Shown: piece by piece, positions 8,104 to 16,028 of the stretch
How positions within the stretch are numbered: the stretch's first letter is position 1
Layout of the letters: every line of letters begins with the position of its first letter
From: DASQVO01 sp035640715
Lineage (GTDB): Bacteria > Actinomycetota > Actinomycetes > Streptosporangiales > Streptosporangiaceae
Reading direction: 5' to 3'
Length of the DNA: 31,120 nt
NCBI GenBank assembly: GCA_035640715.1
Contig: DASQVO010000531.1
Coordinates: 1 to 31,120 of the forward strand
Notes under the pieces: model-generated
The model's input: only the letters and a program-made list of their open reading frames with translations
What the model was told of the DNA's origin: nothing
Database searches by the model: none
Program-made: the position numbers and the translations under genes

Positions 8104-9021
8104 CTAACCCTTCGTCGAGCCGGCGAGCATGCCTGAGACGAGTGCCCGCTGTGAGAAGAGGAACAGCACCAGCACCGGCACGATCGCGATGATGATCGCC
8201 AGGGCGAGCTCCGGGCTGGTGATGTCGAGCCCCTTCCCGGCCACCGGGTTGAACGACGGCGTGGAGGACAGCAGCTGGTTCAGGCCGACCTGGATCGGGA
8301 ATTGGCTGCTGCTGGGCAGCACGAGGTAGGGCAGGAAGAAGTTGTTCCAGTTGCCGACGAAGCTGAAGAAGGCGACAAGCCCGATCACGGGCCGCGCGAG
8401 CGGGAGAGCGATCCGGGAGAAGACCCGCCACTCGCTGGCTCCGTCGATGCGGGCGGCCGAGAGCATGTCGCGCGGCAGGCTCGTGGCGAAGTAGATGTAC
8501 ACGAGGTACACGCCGAACGGGTAGAACGAGAACGGCAGGATGATCGACCAGACTGTTCCGATGAGGTGGAAGAGGTTGAGCTCGAGGAAGATCGGCAGCA
8601 CGAGTGCCGCGCTGGGCATGATCATGACCACGAGCGTCACCGTCAGGAGCAGCCTGCGGCCCCGGAACTTCGTCAGCGCCAGTGCGTAACCGGCGGGCAC
8701 GCTGGTGGCCAGCGTGAGCACGAGGGCGCCGGCCGAGTAGACGGCCGAGTTCTTCAGCCACCCCCAGATCGCGCCGCCCTGGAAACTGGTCAGGTGCTGC
8801 CACGCGCGGTCGAGCTGGCTGAAGGAGCCGAAGGACAGCGGGAAAGAGTGCTCCATCTGGTAGGCGGTCTTCGTCGGCGCCAGCAGCAGCCAGATCGCGG
8901 GCAGCACGAAGAAGACGAGCAGCGCGGCGAGGATCACGATGACCACGAGCGTCGAGACGAATCTTGAGCTGCGCTGTCCGATGGCCGGGCGGACGCGCTG
9001 TGCGGGTGAAGAGGTTGTCAT
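8104..9021 (-). CDS. Carbohydrate ABC transporter permease, MalG type
   Basis: 305 residues with about six transmembrane helices. The first is at about 28-55, after a short basic N-terminus. The EAA loop that docks the ATPase reads AARIDGASEWRVFSRIALPL, and the end GMLAGSTKG is typical of MalG-like subunits. Its ATG overlaps the MalF stop by four bases, so the pair is translationally coupled. It forms the inner-membrane channel with the MalF partner. No ATPase gene is in the window; actinomycete sugar importers commonly share a distant MsiK-type ATPase. The substrate is not readable from the sequence, but the operon suggests oligosaccharides or a deoxy-sugar released by the beta-helix enzyme. 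Confidence 0.93.
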   Translation of the reverse strand: MTTSSPAQRVRPAIGQRSSRFVSTLVVIVILAALLVFFVLPAIWLLLAPTKTAYQMEHSFPLSFGSFSQLDRAWQHLTSFQGGAIWGWLKNSAVYSAGALVLTLATSVPAGYALALTKFRGRRLLLTVTLVVMIMPSAALVLPIFLELNLFHLIGTVWSIILPFSFYPFGVYLVYIYFATSLPRDMLSAARIDGASEWRVFSRIALPLARPVIGLVAFFSFVGNWNNFFLPYLVLPSSSQFPIQVGLNQLLSSTPSFNPVAGKGLDITSPELALAIIIAIVPVLVLFLFSQRALVSGMLAGSTKG

Positions 9022-9953
9022 TCATCACCGACCTTGAACAGGCCGGACCGCGTCACGAGCAGGGTGGCGACGATCAGGCCGAGGACGAGCAGGAAGACCG
9101 AGATCGCGGCTGCGGCGTTGAAGTCGCCGTACTGGAACGCGAACACGTAGGCCAGCTGATTGGGCGACCACGTGGGACTGACCCGCTGGAGGCTGGCAGT
9201 CTCCAGCAGCTGCGGCTCCACGAACAGCTGCGTGCCGGAGGCGAAGGCGAGGATCCCCATGTAGACGATCCATTTCCGGATCATGGGGATCTGGATGTGC
9301 CAGGCCGTTCGCCAGGGGCCGGCGCCGTCGGCGCGGGCGGCCTCGAGCACCTCGTCAGGGATGTTGTTGAGCGCGCCGTACATGACGACGATCCACCCAC
9401 CGGCGCCCGTCCAGAAGGCGATCAGCACGAGGATGACCGGCAGGTTGGAAGGGGCGAGTACCTGGTCGAAGGTACTGAATCCTAGCGCGCGCAGCAGGCC
9501 GGATGCGGGGCTCACGGAGGGCGAGAGCATGAACAGCCACACCAGCACGCTGGCGACGCCGGCGAGCGCGCCGGGGAGGTAGAAGAGGAATCGCAGGACC
9601 GCTGACAGGCCGGGCCTTACCCGGCTGCGCAGGATCACAGCGGTGACGACGGTCAGGATGACCACGAGGACGAGCCACATCACCAGGTAGACGCCGATGT
9701 TGATGAACGCCGACCCGAAGCGGAAGTCCTGGATGACCTTGGTGAACTGGCCCAGTCCGGTGAACTGGCCCTGGTTGTTGGTAAAGGCCAGGTAGATCGA
9801 GTAGCCGGTGGGGAAGACGCCGAAGGCGAGCAGCATCGCCGTGTAGCCGGACACGAACAGGTACCCGGCTAGGCCGGCCCGCCGCCGCTGGGAGCGGCGG
9901 GCCGGTCCGGCTGCTGCGGGCGCCGTGGAGCGCTCGATTTCGGCGGTGGTCAT
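9018..9953 (-). CDS. Carbohydrate ABC transporter permease, MalF type
   Basis: 311 residues, with a basic cytoplasmic start (RRSQRRRAGLAGYLF) and six predicted transmembrane segments. The EAA loop is VLEAARADGAGPWRTAWHI followed by QIPMIRK. It overlaps the substrate-binding-protein stop by four bases at its start and the MalG start by four at its end, so the three components are one translational unit. It acts in the membrane as half of the translocation pore for a sugar or oligosaccharide. Length and motifs are complete, with no sign of damage. Confidence 0.93.
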   Translation of the reverse strand: MTTAEIERSTAPAAAGPARRSQRRRAGLAGYLFVSGYTAMLLAFGVFPTGYSIYLAFTNNQGQFTGLGQFTKVIQDFRFGSAFINIGVYLVMWLVLVVILTVVTAVILRSRVRPGLSAVLRFLFYLPGALAGVASVLVWLFMLSPSVSPASGLLRALGFSTFDQVLAPSNLPVILVLIAFWTGAGGWIVVMYGALNNIPDEVLEAARADGAGPWRTAWHIQIPMIRKWIVYMGILAFASGTQLFVEPQLLETASLQRVSPTWSPNQLAYVFAFQYGDFNAAAAISVFLLVLGLIVATLLVTRSGLFKVGDE

Positions 9954-11314
9954 TTGGTGACGACCGTGTATCCGGCCGACTTGGCTTCATTGACGATCGC
10001 GGTCTGCCACGTGGGCAGCGCCGCAGACAGCGACTTGCCCGCGGTCAGGGCGGGCAGGACCGCGTTCGACCACGGAGTCGCGTCGCTGAACTTGGTGTTC
10101 GACCAGCCGGTCCACACCTCGTTGGCGGCATTGATGAACACCTGGGTGACATCGTCGGCGAAGTAGTCCTTGTTCGCCGGGTTCGCCAGCCACGCCTTGG
10201 CACCGGGGACATAGGCCGGGTAGGTGGGCGCGTTCTCGAGGTTGCTGGTCGACGTGGTCAGCCACTCGGCGAGTGCGGTGGCGGCCTTGATGTTCGTGCT
10301 GTGCGAGGAGATCATCCAGATGCCGCCGCCCACGTCGCCGGTGTACGTCGCGGTCTGGCCGTCCCACTTCAGCGGCGGCGCCGCCGCGATCTCCTTAGCC
10401 GGGGTCTTGAACGCCGAGTCGAACACGTACTGGCCGTACCAGGACGGGCCGACCGCCATGAGCACCTTGCTGCCGTTGAAGCCCTGGGTGAAGAAGCCCT
10501 GGGTGCTTACCGACTTGTCGGCGATGAGGGGGTCGAGCAGATCTGCCATGCGCGTGCAGTCCGGCGAGGACAGATCGACCTTGAGCGTGTTCTGGGCAAC
10601 GAGCTGCTGCGCCGGGCACTGGCTTGACCAGAAGTACGACTCCTGTGAGTTCGTGTCGCCGATGGAGCCGATGACGTAGCCGGGGTGCTGCTTCGCGACC
10701 TTCTCACCGAGGGCCTGGTACTGCTCCCACGTGGTCGGGACCTGGTAGCCCCACCGGTCCATGAGCGTCTTGTTGTACCAGAGCACGACCTGCGCGATGT
10801 CGTTGCGCAGGCAATAGGTGTGCCCGCCGACTTGGCAAGGGCTCAGCGACCCCTTGGCGAAGTTGTCGAGGGTGGACGTGGGCACCAGCTGGTCAACGGG
10901 GGCGGCGAAAGCCTGCGCGGACGGGCTCGTGGGCACCGATGCCCAGGTCACGTCGGTCGGAGAGGCGAAGACGACATCCGGCCAGCCCTTGCCCGTGCGG
11001 TCAAAGAGCTGCACCTTGGTCTGCAGATAGGTCGACCCGTCGGCGCTGCCGTCGTACGTGACGATGTTCATCTTCACGTCCGGGTGCTCTTTCTGGTACT
11101 TCTGTACATCGGGCAGCCGGGTGGAGTCCGTCCAGACGGTGATCGCGGAGCCCGGGACCTGCGTGGCCTCCTTGAAAGCGGAGGACGAGCCCGTGTCGGT
11201 CTGGGTGGCACTGGCGCAGCCCGAAAGGGCGAGTGCGGCACCGGCCGCGACGGCGGCCGCGAGCGCGATGGGCCGTCGCCGGCGACGTGCCATGGTGATG
11301 CGTGATGACCTCAT
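9950..11314 (-). CDS. Sugar ABC transporter substrate-binding lipoprotein
   Basis: The ATG at 11314 lies eight bases after AAAGG and is preferred to the GTG at 11320. The protein (454 residues) has a twin-arginine-rich basic start (MARRRRRPIA), a hydrophobic stretch and the lipobox LSGC, with Cys33 as the lipidated residue. It would be an extracellular lipoprotein anchored in the membrane. The rest matches family-1 solute-binding proteins (ITVWTDSTRLPDVQKYQKEH, then GKGWPDVVFASPTDVTW, VVLWYNKTLMDRWGYQVPTT, and later MAVGPSWYGQYVF). It delivers the sugar to the MalF/MalG pair downstream. It starts 40 bp after the stop of the dehydratase gene, so all are likely in one operon. Confidence 0.93.
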   Translation of the reverse strand: MRSSRITMARRRRRPIALAAAVAAGAALALSGCASATQTDTGSSSAFKEATQVPGSAITVWTDSTRLPDVQKYQKEHPDVKMNIVTYDGSADGSTYLQTKVQLFDRTGKGWPDVVFASPTDVTWASVPTSPSAQAFAAPVDQLVPTSTLDNFAKGSLSPCQVGGHTYCLRNDIAQVVLWYNKTLMDRWGYQVPTTWEQYQALGEKVAKQHPGYVIGSIGDTNSQESYFWSSQCPAQQLVAQNTLKVDLSSPDCTRMADLLDPLIADKSVSTQGFFTQGFNGSKVLMAVGPSWYGQYVFDSAFKTPAKEIAAAPPLKWDGQTATYTGDVGGGIWMISSHSTNIKAATALAEWLTTSTSNLENAPTYPAYVPGAKAWLANPANKDYFADDVTQVFINAANEVWTGWSNTKFSDATPWSNAVLPALTAGKSLSAALPTWQTAIVNEAKSAGYTVVTK

Positions 11315-11353
11315 TGTCACAACCTTTCTCGTGATGCGGGGCAGGGCCGGTGG

Positions 11354-12451
11354 TTAGGCGGCCTCCTGGACGTAGGGCTGAAGTGCGAGCGGATAGTCCA
11401 GCCCCGCGGGCAGCGCGATGCCTGGCTCCGCGGGAGCGTGCACCAGGCCGTTCTCGTCGACGGCCTTTTCGCGCACCACGGGGTTGGAGGTGACGAGCGA
11501 CTCGTAGTACGTGGTGTTCGAGATCGCCATGCACAGGTGGTGGTTCGGGATGTCGGAGCCGTGCACCTCGGCCCGCAGCCGGTACGCGTCGGCGAGGTGG
11601 GCGGTGCGCATGGCGCCGGTGATGCCGCCGCGCAGCGTCGTGCTCGCGCGCACGCCGTAGGTGGCCGCTCCCGAGGCGATGAAGTCAGCCGAGTTCATGT
11701 GGGCGCCGTCGGAGGTTTCGGCTACCAGCAGCGGGACATCGACGCTGCGGACGAGCCGTCCATAGGCGCTGATGCTGAACTCGCGCATCGGCTCCTCGCA
11801 CCAGAGGTACTTCGCCTCGGACAGCGCCTGGCCGACGTAGATCGCGTCCGGCAGGTCGAACCCGGCCGACCCGTCGTACATGAGGGCGATGTCCGGGCCT
11901 ACGTGCTCGCGCAGCGCGAGGATGAGCTCGGCGTCGCGTCGCGCGTCGCCCCAGGCGTGCAGCTTCACGCCGCGGTAGCCGAGGGCGAGGGACTGATCGG
12001 CGACGTCGAGAAACTCCTCGATGCTGGCGAATGTCGAGGTCGAGGCATATGCGGGGATCTCGGTGCGGTAGCCGCCGAGTACGCGCCATGTGGGCAGACC
12101 CTGGAGCCGGCCGGCGAGGTCCCACAGAGCGATGTCGATGAGGCCGAGGGCGGGCAGCGGGAGCTCGTGGATCCGGTCGAGCTCCCATACCCGGTGCCAG
12201 AGCCACTCTCGCTGCAGCGGGTCCTGGCCCAGGAGTTCCGGGCGGAAGACGCGCTCGACGAGATCATCGAGCATGACGGCCGCGCCAGGCCGGGAGAAGA
12301 AGGCCACGCCTTCGACGCCAGCGTCCGTGCCGATGCGCAGGATGCCGCCCTCGCCCGCCGGCGCGCTGCCGGCCAGGCCCTCCCGCCAGCGGAACGGCGG
12401 ATCGGCCGCGGGGACGTGCACACGGAACGACTCGACGTGGGTGATTTTCAT
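11354..12451 (-). CDS. Enolase-superfamily sugar-acid dehydratase (mandelate racemase-like)
   Basis: 365 residues with the N-terminal capping domain (1-125) and the TIM-like barrel. Catalytic elements: GVKLHAWGD (Lys163, His165; a K-x-H in place of the more common K-x-K), metal ligands Asp193 (MYDGSAGFD), Glu219/220 (WCEEPM) and Glu245 (VAETSDG), and His297 (EVHGSD) as the candidate second base. Such enzymes remove water from an aldonic or aldaric acid to give a 2-keto-3-deoxy acid. With an aldose dehydrogenase and an FAH remnant nearby, an L-fuconate- or L-rhamnonate-type acid is a reasonable substrate, but the K-x-H motif means I would not name it. It is the first catabolic gene after the GntR regulator, in the ABC-transporter operon. 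Confidence 0.85.
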   Translation of the reverse strand: MKITHVESFRVHVPAADPPFRWREGLAGSAPAGEGGILRIGTDAGVEGVAFFSRPGAAVMLDDLVERVFRPELLGQDPLQREWLWHRVWELDRIHELPLPALGLIDIALWDLAGRLQGLPTWRVLGGYRTEIPAYASTSTFASIEEFLDVADQSLALGYRGVKLHAWGDARRDAELILALREHVGPDIALMYDGSAGFDLPDAIYVGQALSEAKYLWCEEPMREFSISAYGRLVRSVDVPLLVAETSDGAHMNSADFIASGAATYGVRASTTLRGGITGAMRTAHLADAYRLRAEVHGSDIPNHHLCMAISNTTYYESLVTSNPVVREKAVDENGLVHAPAEPGIALPAGLDYPLALQPYVQEAA

Positions 12452-12491
12452 CTCAGCTCTCTGGTGTGGGGCCGTGTGAGCCCGTTGGGCG

Positions 12492-12518
12492 GCATGGGGT
12501 AGCGGGGCGGCCCCATGC
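12492..12518 (-). promoter_or_regulatory. Inverted repeat between the GntR and dehydratase genes
   Basis: GCATGGGG (12492-12499) and CCCCATGC (12511-12518) form a perfect 8-bp inverted repeat with an 11-nt centre. It lies 33 bp after the regulator stop and 40 bp before the dehydratase start. It may be an attenuating terminator or an operator for the downstream operon; the sequence does not decide. Confidence 0.4.
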
Positions 12519-12551
12519 GAGGCGGCTGGCGGTGGCGGGCTGCAGAGCGGG

Positions 12552-13340
12552 CTAGCCTTGTCCGCGCAGGTTGAAGAGGCGATCCCTGATTCGCCGCTCG
12601 AACTGACGCTGTGTGGTCTCGACGTGCGCGACCATCAGCCCGCTCGCCCGCTCAGCGTCGCCGTCAGCGATCGCCTCGGCGATGGCGGCGTGCTGCTTGC
12701 CGGCCTCGGCCAGCGACCCCGGCGCGGCCCCGTGGAAGAGCAGCACATCGCTCTGCACGCGGAACCTGCGCACGGTCGCGGCCGCGGACTGGAGGAACAC
12801 GTTATGCGCCGCCACCGCGACCGCTCCATGGAACTGCGCATCCGCCTGCGCGAAGGCATCGGCATCCTCACGGCCGCCTACGACCGCTGAGTCCTCCGCC
12901 GCCCGGCGGATGGCCCGCACTTCGACCGGGTTGGCGATCGACGCGGCCCGCCGTGCGGTCTCCGACTCGATGAGGCGCCGGTAGTCGAGCAGCATCAGGA
13001 CATGCTCCATGTCGGTGGGCTGGAAGTGCGCCAACTCGTCCTCGCCGAGCAGCGCGCCGCCCGAGGCGACGAAGATTCCGGCTCCACGGCGGACGCTGAG
13101 CCGTCCTATTGCTGCCAGCACCTTCACGGCTTCCCTGGTGACGTTGCGCGTCGTGCCGAGGATGTCCGCAAGCCCCTGCTCGGTGGGCAGCCGGTCCCCG
13201 GGCCGCAGATTCTCCTCGGCGATGTACTGAAGGAGCCTCTCGGCGACCAGTTCATAGCCGGGGCGATACCGCTCAGCGTCGTCGCCGTGCTCGCCTTCGT
13301 CTGGGTGGGCCGCCTTGGTCGGCACGATGGATCCCTTCAT
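12552..13340 (-). CDS. GntR-family (FadR-type) transcriptional regulator
   Basis: The protein has an N-terminal winged helix-turn-helix (YELVAERLLQYIAEENLRPG, then RLPTEQGLADILGTTRNVTR and REAVKVLAAIGRLSVRRGAG) followed by an all-helical FCD effector domain (RRLIESETARRAA, then DAQFHGAVAVAAHNVF, and HAAIAEAIADGDAERA). FCD members bind organic acids or sugar acids. It precedes the dehydratase-transporter operon and faces the mutarotase/aldose-dehydrogenase pair, so it is the likely local regulator, responding perhaps to a keto-deoxy acid. The start is uncertain: ATG 13340 has GGAGGAG 11 bp upstream; GTG 13325 and an upstream ATG at 13400 are alternatives. Confidence 0.9.
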   Translation of the reverse strand: MKGSIVPTKAAHPDEGEHGDDAERYRPGYELVAERLLQYIAEENLRPGDRLPTEQGLADILGTTRNVTREAVKVLAAIGRLSVRRGAGIFVASGGALLGEDELAHFQPTDMEHVLMLLDYRRLIESETARRAASIANPVEVRAIRRAAEDSAVVGGREDADAFAQADAQFHGAVAVAAHNVFLQSAAATVRRFRVQSDVLLFHGAAPGSLAEAGKQHAAIAEAIADGDAERASGLMVAHVETTQRQFERRIRDRLFNLRGQG

Positions 13341-13370
13341 TGGGTGAGGCGCTCCTCCAGATGAGTATGA

Positions 13371-13384
13371 CATATCAGCATATG
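13371..13384. promoter_or_regulatory. Palindrome in the regulator's upstream region
   Basis: CATAT-cagc-ATATG is a perfect 5-bp inverted repeat in an AT-rich patch about 30 bp upstream of the GntR start, within the divergent spacer. It is a plausible autoregulatory operator, although it does not match the usual FadR-type consensus. Confidence 0.35.
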
Positions 13385-13555
13385 GATGCAACCGATTCAT
13401 GGGAAGATTGCCTGAAATTTCGATAAGTCAGACTCATCTGCCGATGATTGTCACCCTTAGTGACGAAGTTGAGAGAAATTGATATGAATCTTTGCTGCGA
13501 TCAGCGGGGACATGGGCCTGACTCGAGGACGGCATCGGCGGGGCATGAGACGTCG

Positions 13556-13734
13556 ACGGAGGCCTTCGCGTTCACAACTTGCCTGAAGGCTGGCAAGGAG
13601 GCCGACTACGAACGGCTCCACGCGCGATCCCAGCCGAGCTTGACCGGGCAATGCGCGAAGCCGGCGAGCCGTGCAGCGCCATGACCGACTCTGCCGGCTA
13701 CCTCATCTGGGACTTCTCATGGCCGGCCCGCTGA
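13556..13734 (+). pseudogene. Frameshifted sugar mutarotase remnant (L-rhamnose mutarotase / DUF718 type)
   Basis: EAFAFTTCLKAGKEADYERL then H matches the start of DUF718 mutarotases (normally a Met, then FAFTTRLKPGKEADYERLH). At about 13626 the match continues one frame over as IPAELDRAMREAG, so one base has been lost between the two parts. The expected start codon is ACG at 13556. After MREAG the sequence no longer resembles the family: the Trp-Arg and Glu-containing second half is absent, and the frame ends at TGA 13732-13734. The family interconverts alpha and beta anomers of L-rhamnose or L-fucose. Its tail overlaps the start of the aldo/keto reductase, so the two were one operon. Confidence 0.6.
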
Positions 13735-14699
13735 GTCCCCGCCTGGCGCTGGGCTGCGCGCAGCTCGGGAACCTGTATCGTGCCCGCAGCGAGGAGGAGG
13801 CCGCCGCAATCCTCGAAGAAGCCTGGGACGCGGGTATCCGCCAGTTCGATACCGCGCCGCACTACGGTCTCGGCCTGTCCGAGCGAAGGCTGGGCGCCTT
13901 CCTGCACGGCAAGCCCCGCGACCAGTTCATCGTAAGCACGAAAGTCGGCCGGCTGCTGGTCCCAAGCCCGGAGACGGCATGGCGCGACGACGACGAGGGC
14001 TTCGCCGTTCCCGCGGCACTGCGGCGCGTATGGGACTTCTCGGCAGCCGGCATCCGCGCCTCCCTCGAGTCCAGCATGGAACGCCTCGGGCTGGACCGTG
14101 TGGACACGGTCTTGATCCACGACCCGGACGAGCACGCCGACGAGGCGCTCGCGGTCGCCGCCCCCGCGCTCGCGGCGCTGCGCGATGAGGGCATCATCGA
14201 CGCCATCGGCGTCGGCAACCGCGACACAGCGCTGCTGACGCGTATCGCTCGCGAGACGGACATCGACGTCATGATGCTCGCCGGCCGCTACACCCTCCTC
14301 GACCAATCCGCGCTGGATACGCTGTTGCCTGCCTGCGCCGAGCACGACGTCGGGGTCCTCAATGCGGCGATCTTCAACAGCGGCATCCTCGCGCAGCGGC
14401 ACCCGGATGCCGGAGCCCACTTCGAGTACGCCGCGGCCTCATGGGAAGTTCTCGAACGGGCCAGAGCACTCGCCCGGGTCTGCGAGGCGCATGGCACCTC
14501 GCTGCCTGCCGCCGCACTAGCGTTCGCCGCCGCTCATCCAGCCGTGACGGCGATCGTGGTCGGCGCGGACAACGCAGAGCAGGTGCGCGGCAACGTCGCG
14601 CTGCTGTCCGCCCCGCCGCCGGCGGCGTTCTGGGAGGACCTCCGGGAACTAGGACTAATCCGGATTGACGCGCCGGTTCCGCAGTCACGCGGCCACTAG
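13719..14699 (+). CDS. Aldo/keto reductase, L-fucose / D-threo-aldose 1-dehydrogenase type
   Basis: Starting at ATG 13719 the protein has 326 residues (a longer frame from 13671 begins inside the mutarotase remnant). It has the AKR barrel and tetrad: Asp44 and Tyr49 (FDTAPHYGLGLSE), Lys75 (VSTKVGRL) and His134 (VLIHDPDEH). The insert PETAWRDDDEGFAVP before WDFSAAGIRASLESSMERLG is typical of the branch holding L-fucose dehydrogenase, D-threo-aldose 1-dehydrogenase and pyridoxal 4-dehydrogenase. The C-terminal cofactor region reads AIVVGADNAEQVRGNV. It would oxidise the free sugar to the lactone in the cytoplasm. Its start overlaps the end of the mutarotase remnant, supporting an L-fucose-like substrate; pyridoxal is the main alternative. 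Confidence 0.85.
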   Translation: MAGPLSPRLALGCAQLGNLYRARSEEEAAAILEEAWDAGIRQFDTAPHYGLGLSERRLGAFLHGKPRDQFIVSTKVGRLLVPSPETAWRDDDEGFAVPAALRRVWDFSAAGIRASLESSMERLGLDRVDTVLIHDPDEHADEALAVAAPALAALRDEGIIDAIGVGNRDTALLTRIARETDIDVMMLAGRYTLLDQSALDTLLPACAEHDVGVLNAAIFNSGILAQRHPDAGAHFEYAAASWEVLERARALARVCEAHGTSLPAAALAFAAAHPAVTAIVVGADNAEQVRGNVALLSAPPPAAFWEDLRELGLIRIDAPVPQSRGH

Positions 14700-14702
14700 C
14701 GG

Positions 14703-15080
14703 GTGTCTGAAAAGTCTGAAGCGGTGCTCAAGAGCCGCCTGCAGGTCCCTGGTCCGCTCATCAAAACTGAAGCCCACGGCGCCACGCCTCCAGCCACCAG
14801 CGAGGCGACGAAACGGGCCGTCGAAGAGCACGGGCGGGAACTGACACGGGTCTGGCGGCCGCTGTTCAGCAAGGCCCTGGGCGAGGCGGCCAAGGACGAG
14901 GACCTGGTCCGCTACGCCTTCTTGACCATCCGCGGCTACCTCAGTGCCGGCACAATGGCGGCCCGCCTCGCACCCCAGCGCCCCGACGGAGCCATTCGCA
15001 CGCTGCTGCTGCGCGGTGTCGCGTGCGCCATCCGGGAGCGTGCAGCCGAGGCCGGCCTCGGGACCGGAGACCCGCATTAA
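14703..15080 (+). CDS. Small helical protein resembling a TetR C-terminal domain
   Basis: 125 residues from GTG 14703, three bases after the aldo/keto reductase stop. From residue 35 on it is helical (KRAVEEHGRELTRVWRPLFS, EDLVRYAFLTIRGYLSAGTM, DGAIRTLLLRGVACAIRERA). This resembles the ligand-binding end of TetR-family regulators (an RGYLAG-type helix and a closing RGVAAAI helix). No helix-turn-helix precedes it; the first 30 residues have no recognisable fold. It may be a truncated regulator whose DNA-binding half was lost, or an unknown small protein. No clear ribosome-binding site is visible. Confidence 0.45.
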   Translation: MSEKSEAVLKSRLQVPGPLIKTEAHGATPPATSEATKRAVEEHGRELTRVWRPLFSKALGEAAKDEDLVRYAFLTIRGYLSAGTMAARLAPQRPDGAIRTLLLRGVACAIRERAAEAGLGTGDPH

Positions 15081-15111
15081 CATCCTCGGCTCCCGGTTAG
15101 GCTGAGGGACC

Positions 15112-15900
15112 GTGACAGCTTCCACCAACCGGCCCGTTCGCGTGGGCCTGCAACTGCAACCGCAGCACGCCGACTACAAGAAGATCCGCGCCACCGCCTC
15201 CGAAGCGGAGGAGCTCGGCGCCGACATCGTCTTCAACTGGGATCACTTCTACCCCCTGTACGGTGATCCGGACGGCAAGCACTTCGAGTGCTGGACGATG
15301 CTCGGCGCGTGGGCGGAGTCCACCTCGCGGGTCGAGATCGGCGCACTCGTGACGTGCAACAGCTACCGCAACCCGGAACTGCTCGCCGACATGGCACGCA
15401 CCGTCGACCACATCAGCGACGGCCGGCTCATCCTCGGCATCGGCTCGGGCTGGTTCGAGAAGGACTACACCGAGTACGGCTACGAGTTCGGCACCGCGGG
15501 CGGCCGGCTCAACGACCTGGCCGAGGCGCTGCCCCGGATCGAGTCGCGGCTGGGCAAGCTGAACCCGCCGCCCACCCGCAAGATCCCGGTACTCATCGGC
15601 GGCGGTGGCGAGAAGAAGACGCTGCGGCTGGTCGCCAGGCACGCCGACATCTGGCACAGCTTCGGCGACCCCGAGGTGGTCGAGCGCAAGGCCGGCATCC
15701 TGCGGCAGCACTGCGCCGACGTCGGCCGCGACCCGGCGGAGATCGAGATCTCCGTGGGCGCGAACGGCAGCCCGGACGAGCTCGGCCCGAAGCTGCGCTC
15801 CCTCGGCGTCTCGCTGTTCACGGTCGGCGTCGGCGGCCCCGACTACGACCTGTCCAAGCTCCGCGACTGGATCGCCTGGCGCGACACCCAGAACTCCTGA
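15112..15900 (+). CDS. LLM-class F420-dependent oxidoreductase
   Basis: 262 residues from GTG 15112. It has the luciferase-like barrel pattern: VGLQLQPQHADYKKI, ELGADIVFNWDHF, WAESTSRVEIGALVTCNSYR, then ARTVDHISDGRLILGIGSGW, and later KIPVLIGGGGEKKTLRLVAR. These are hallmarks of actinobacterial F420-dependent members (TIGR03560/03854-like subfamilies). The protein would use reduced or oxidised F420 on an unidentified substrate in the cytoplasm. It is 31 bp downstream of the small helical protein on the same strand, and a terminator closes the unit. No link to the sugar pathway can be read from the sequence. Confidence 0.9.
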   Translation: MTASTNRPVRVGLQLQPQHADYKKIRATASEAEELGADIVFNWDHFYPLYGDPDGKHFECWTMLGAWAESTSRVEIGALVTCNSYRNPELLADMARTVDHISDGRLILGIGSGWFEKDYTEYGYEFGTAGGRLNDLAEALPRIESRLGKLNPPPTRKIPVLIGGGGEKKTLRLVARHADIWHSFGDPEVVERKAGILRQHCADVGRDPAEIEISVGANGSPDELGPKLRSLGVSLFTVGVGGPDYDLSKLRDWIAWRDTQNS

Positions 15901-15986
15901 ATCACGGCGCGTGGGCGGCCCCGGCCTGGACCGCGCCGGTCAAGCCGACGCGCCGCTCATGCCGAGAGCAGGTGGCGCAGCCAGTT

Positions 15987-16021
15987 CCGCCGTGCCGCGG
16001 CCGCGTCCCGCGGCACGGCGG
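15987..16021. terminator. Bidirectional hairpin terminator
   Basis: CCGCCGTGCCGCGG (15987-16000) and its exact complement (16008-16021) form a 14-bp perfect stem with a 7-nt loop. It lies between convergent genes, the oxidoreductase ending at 15900 and the carboxylase ending at 16029, and could serve both. Confidence 0.75.
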
Positions 16022-16028
16022 CCGATCG

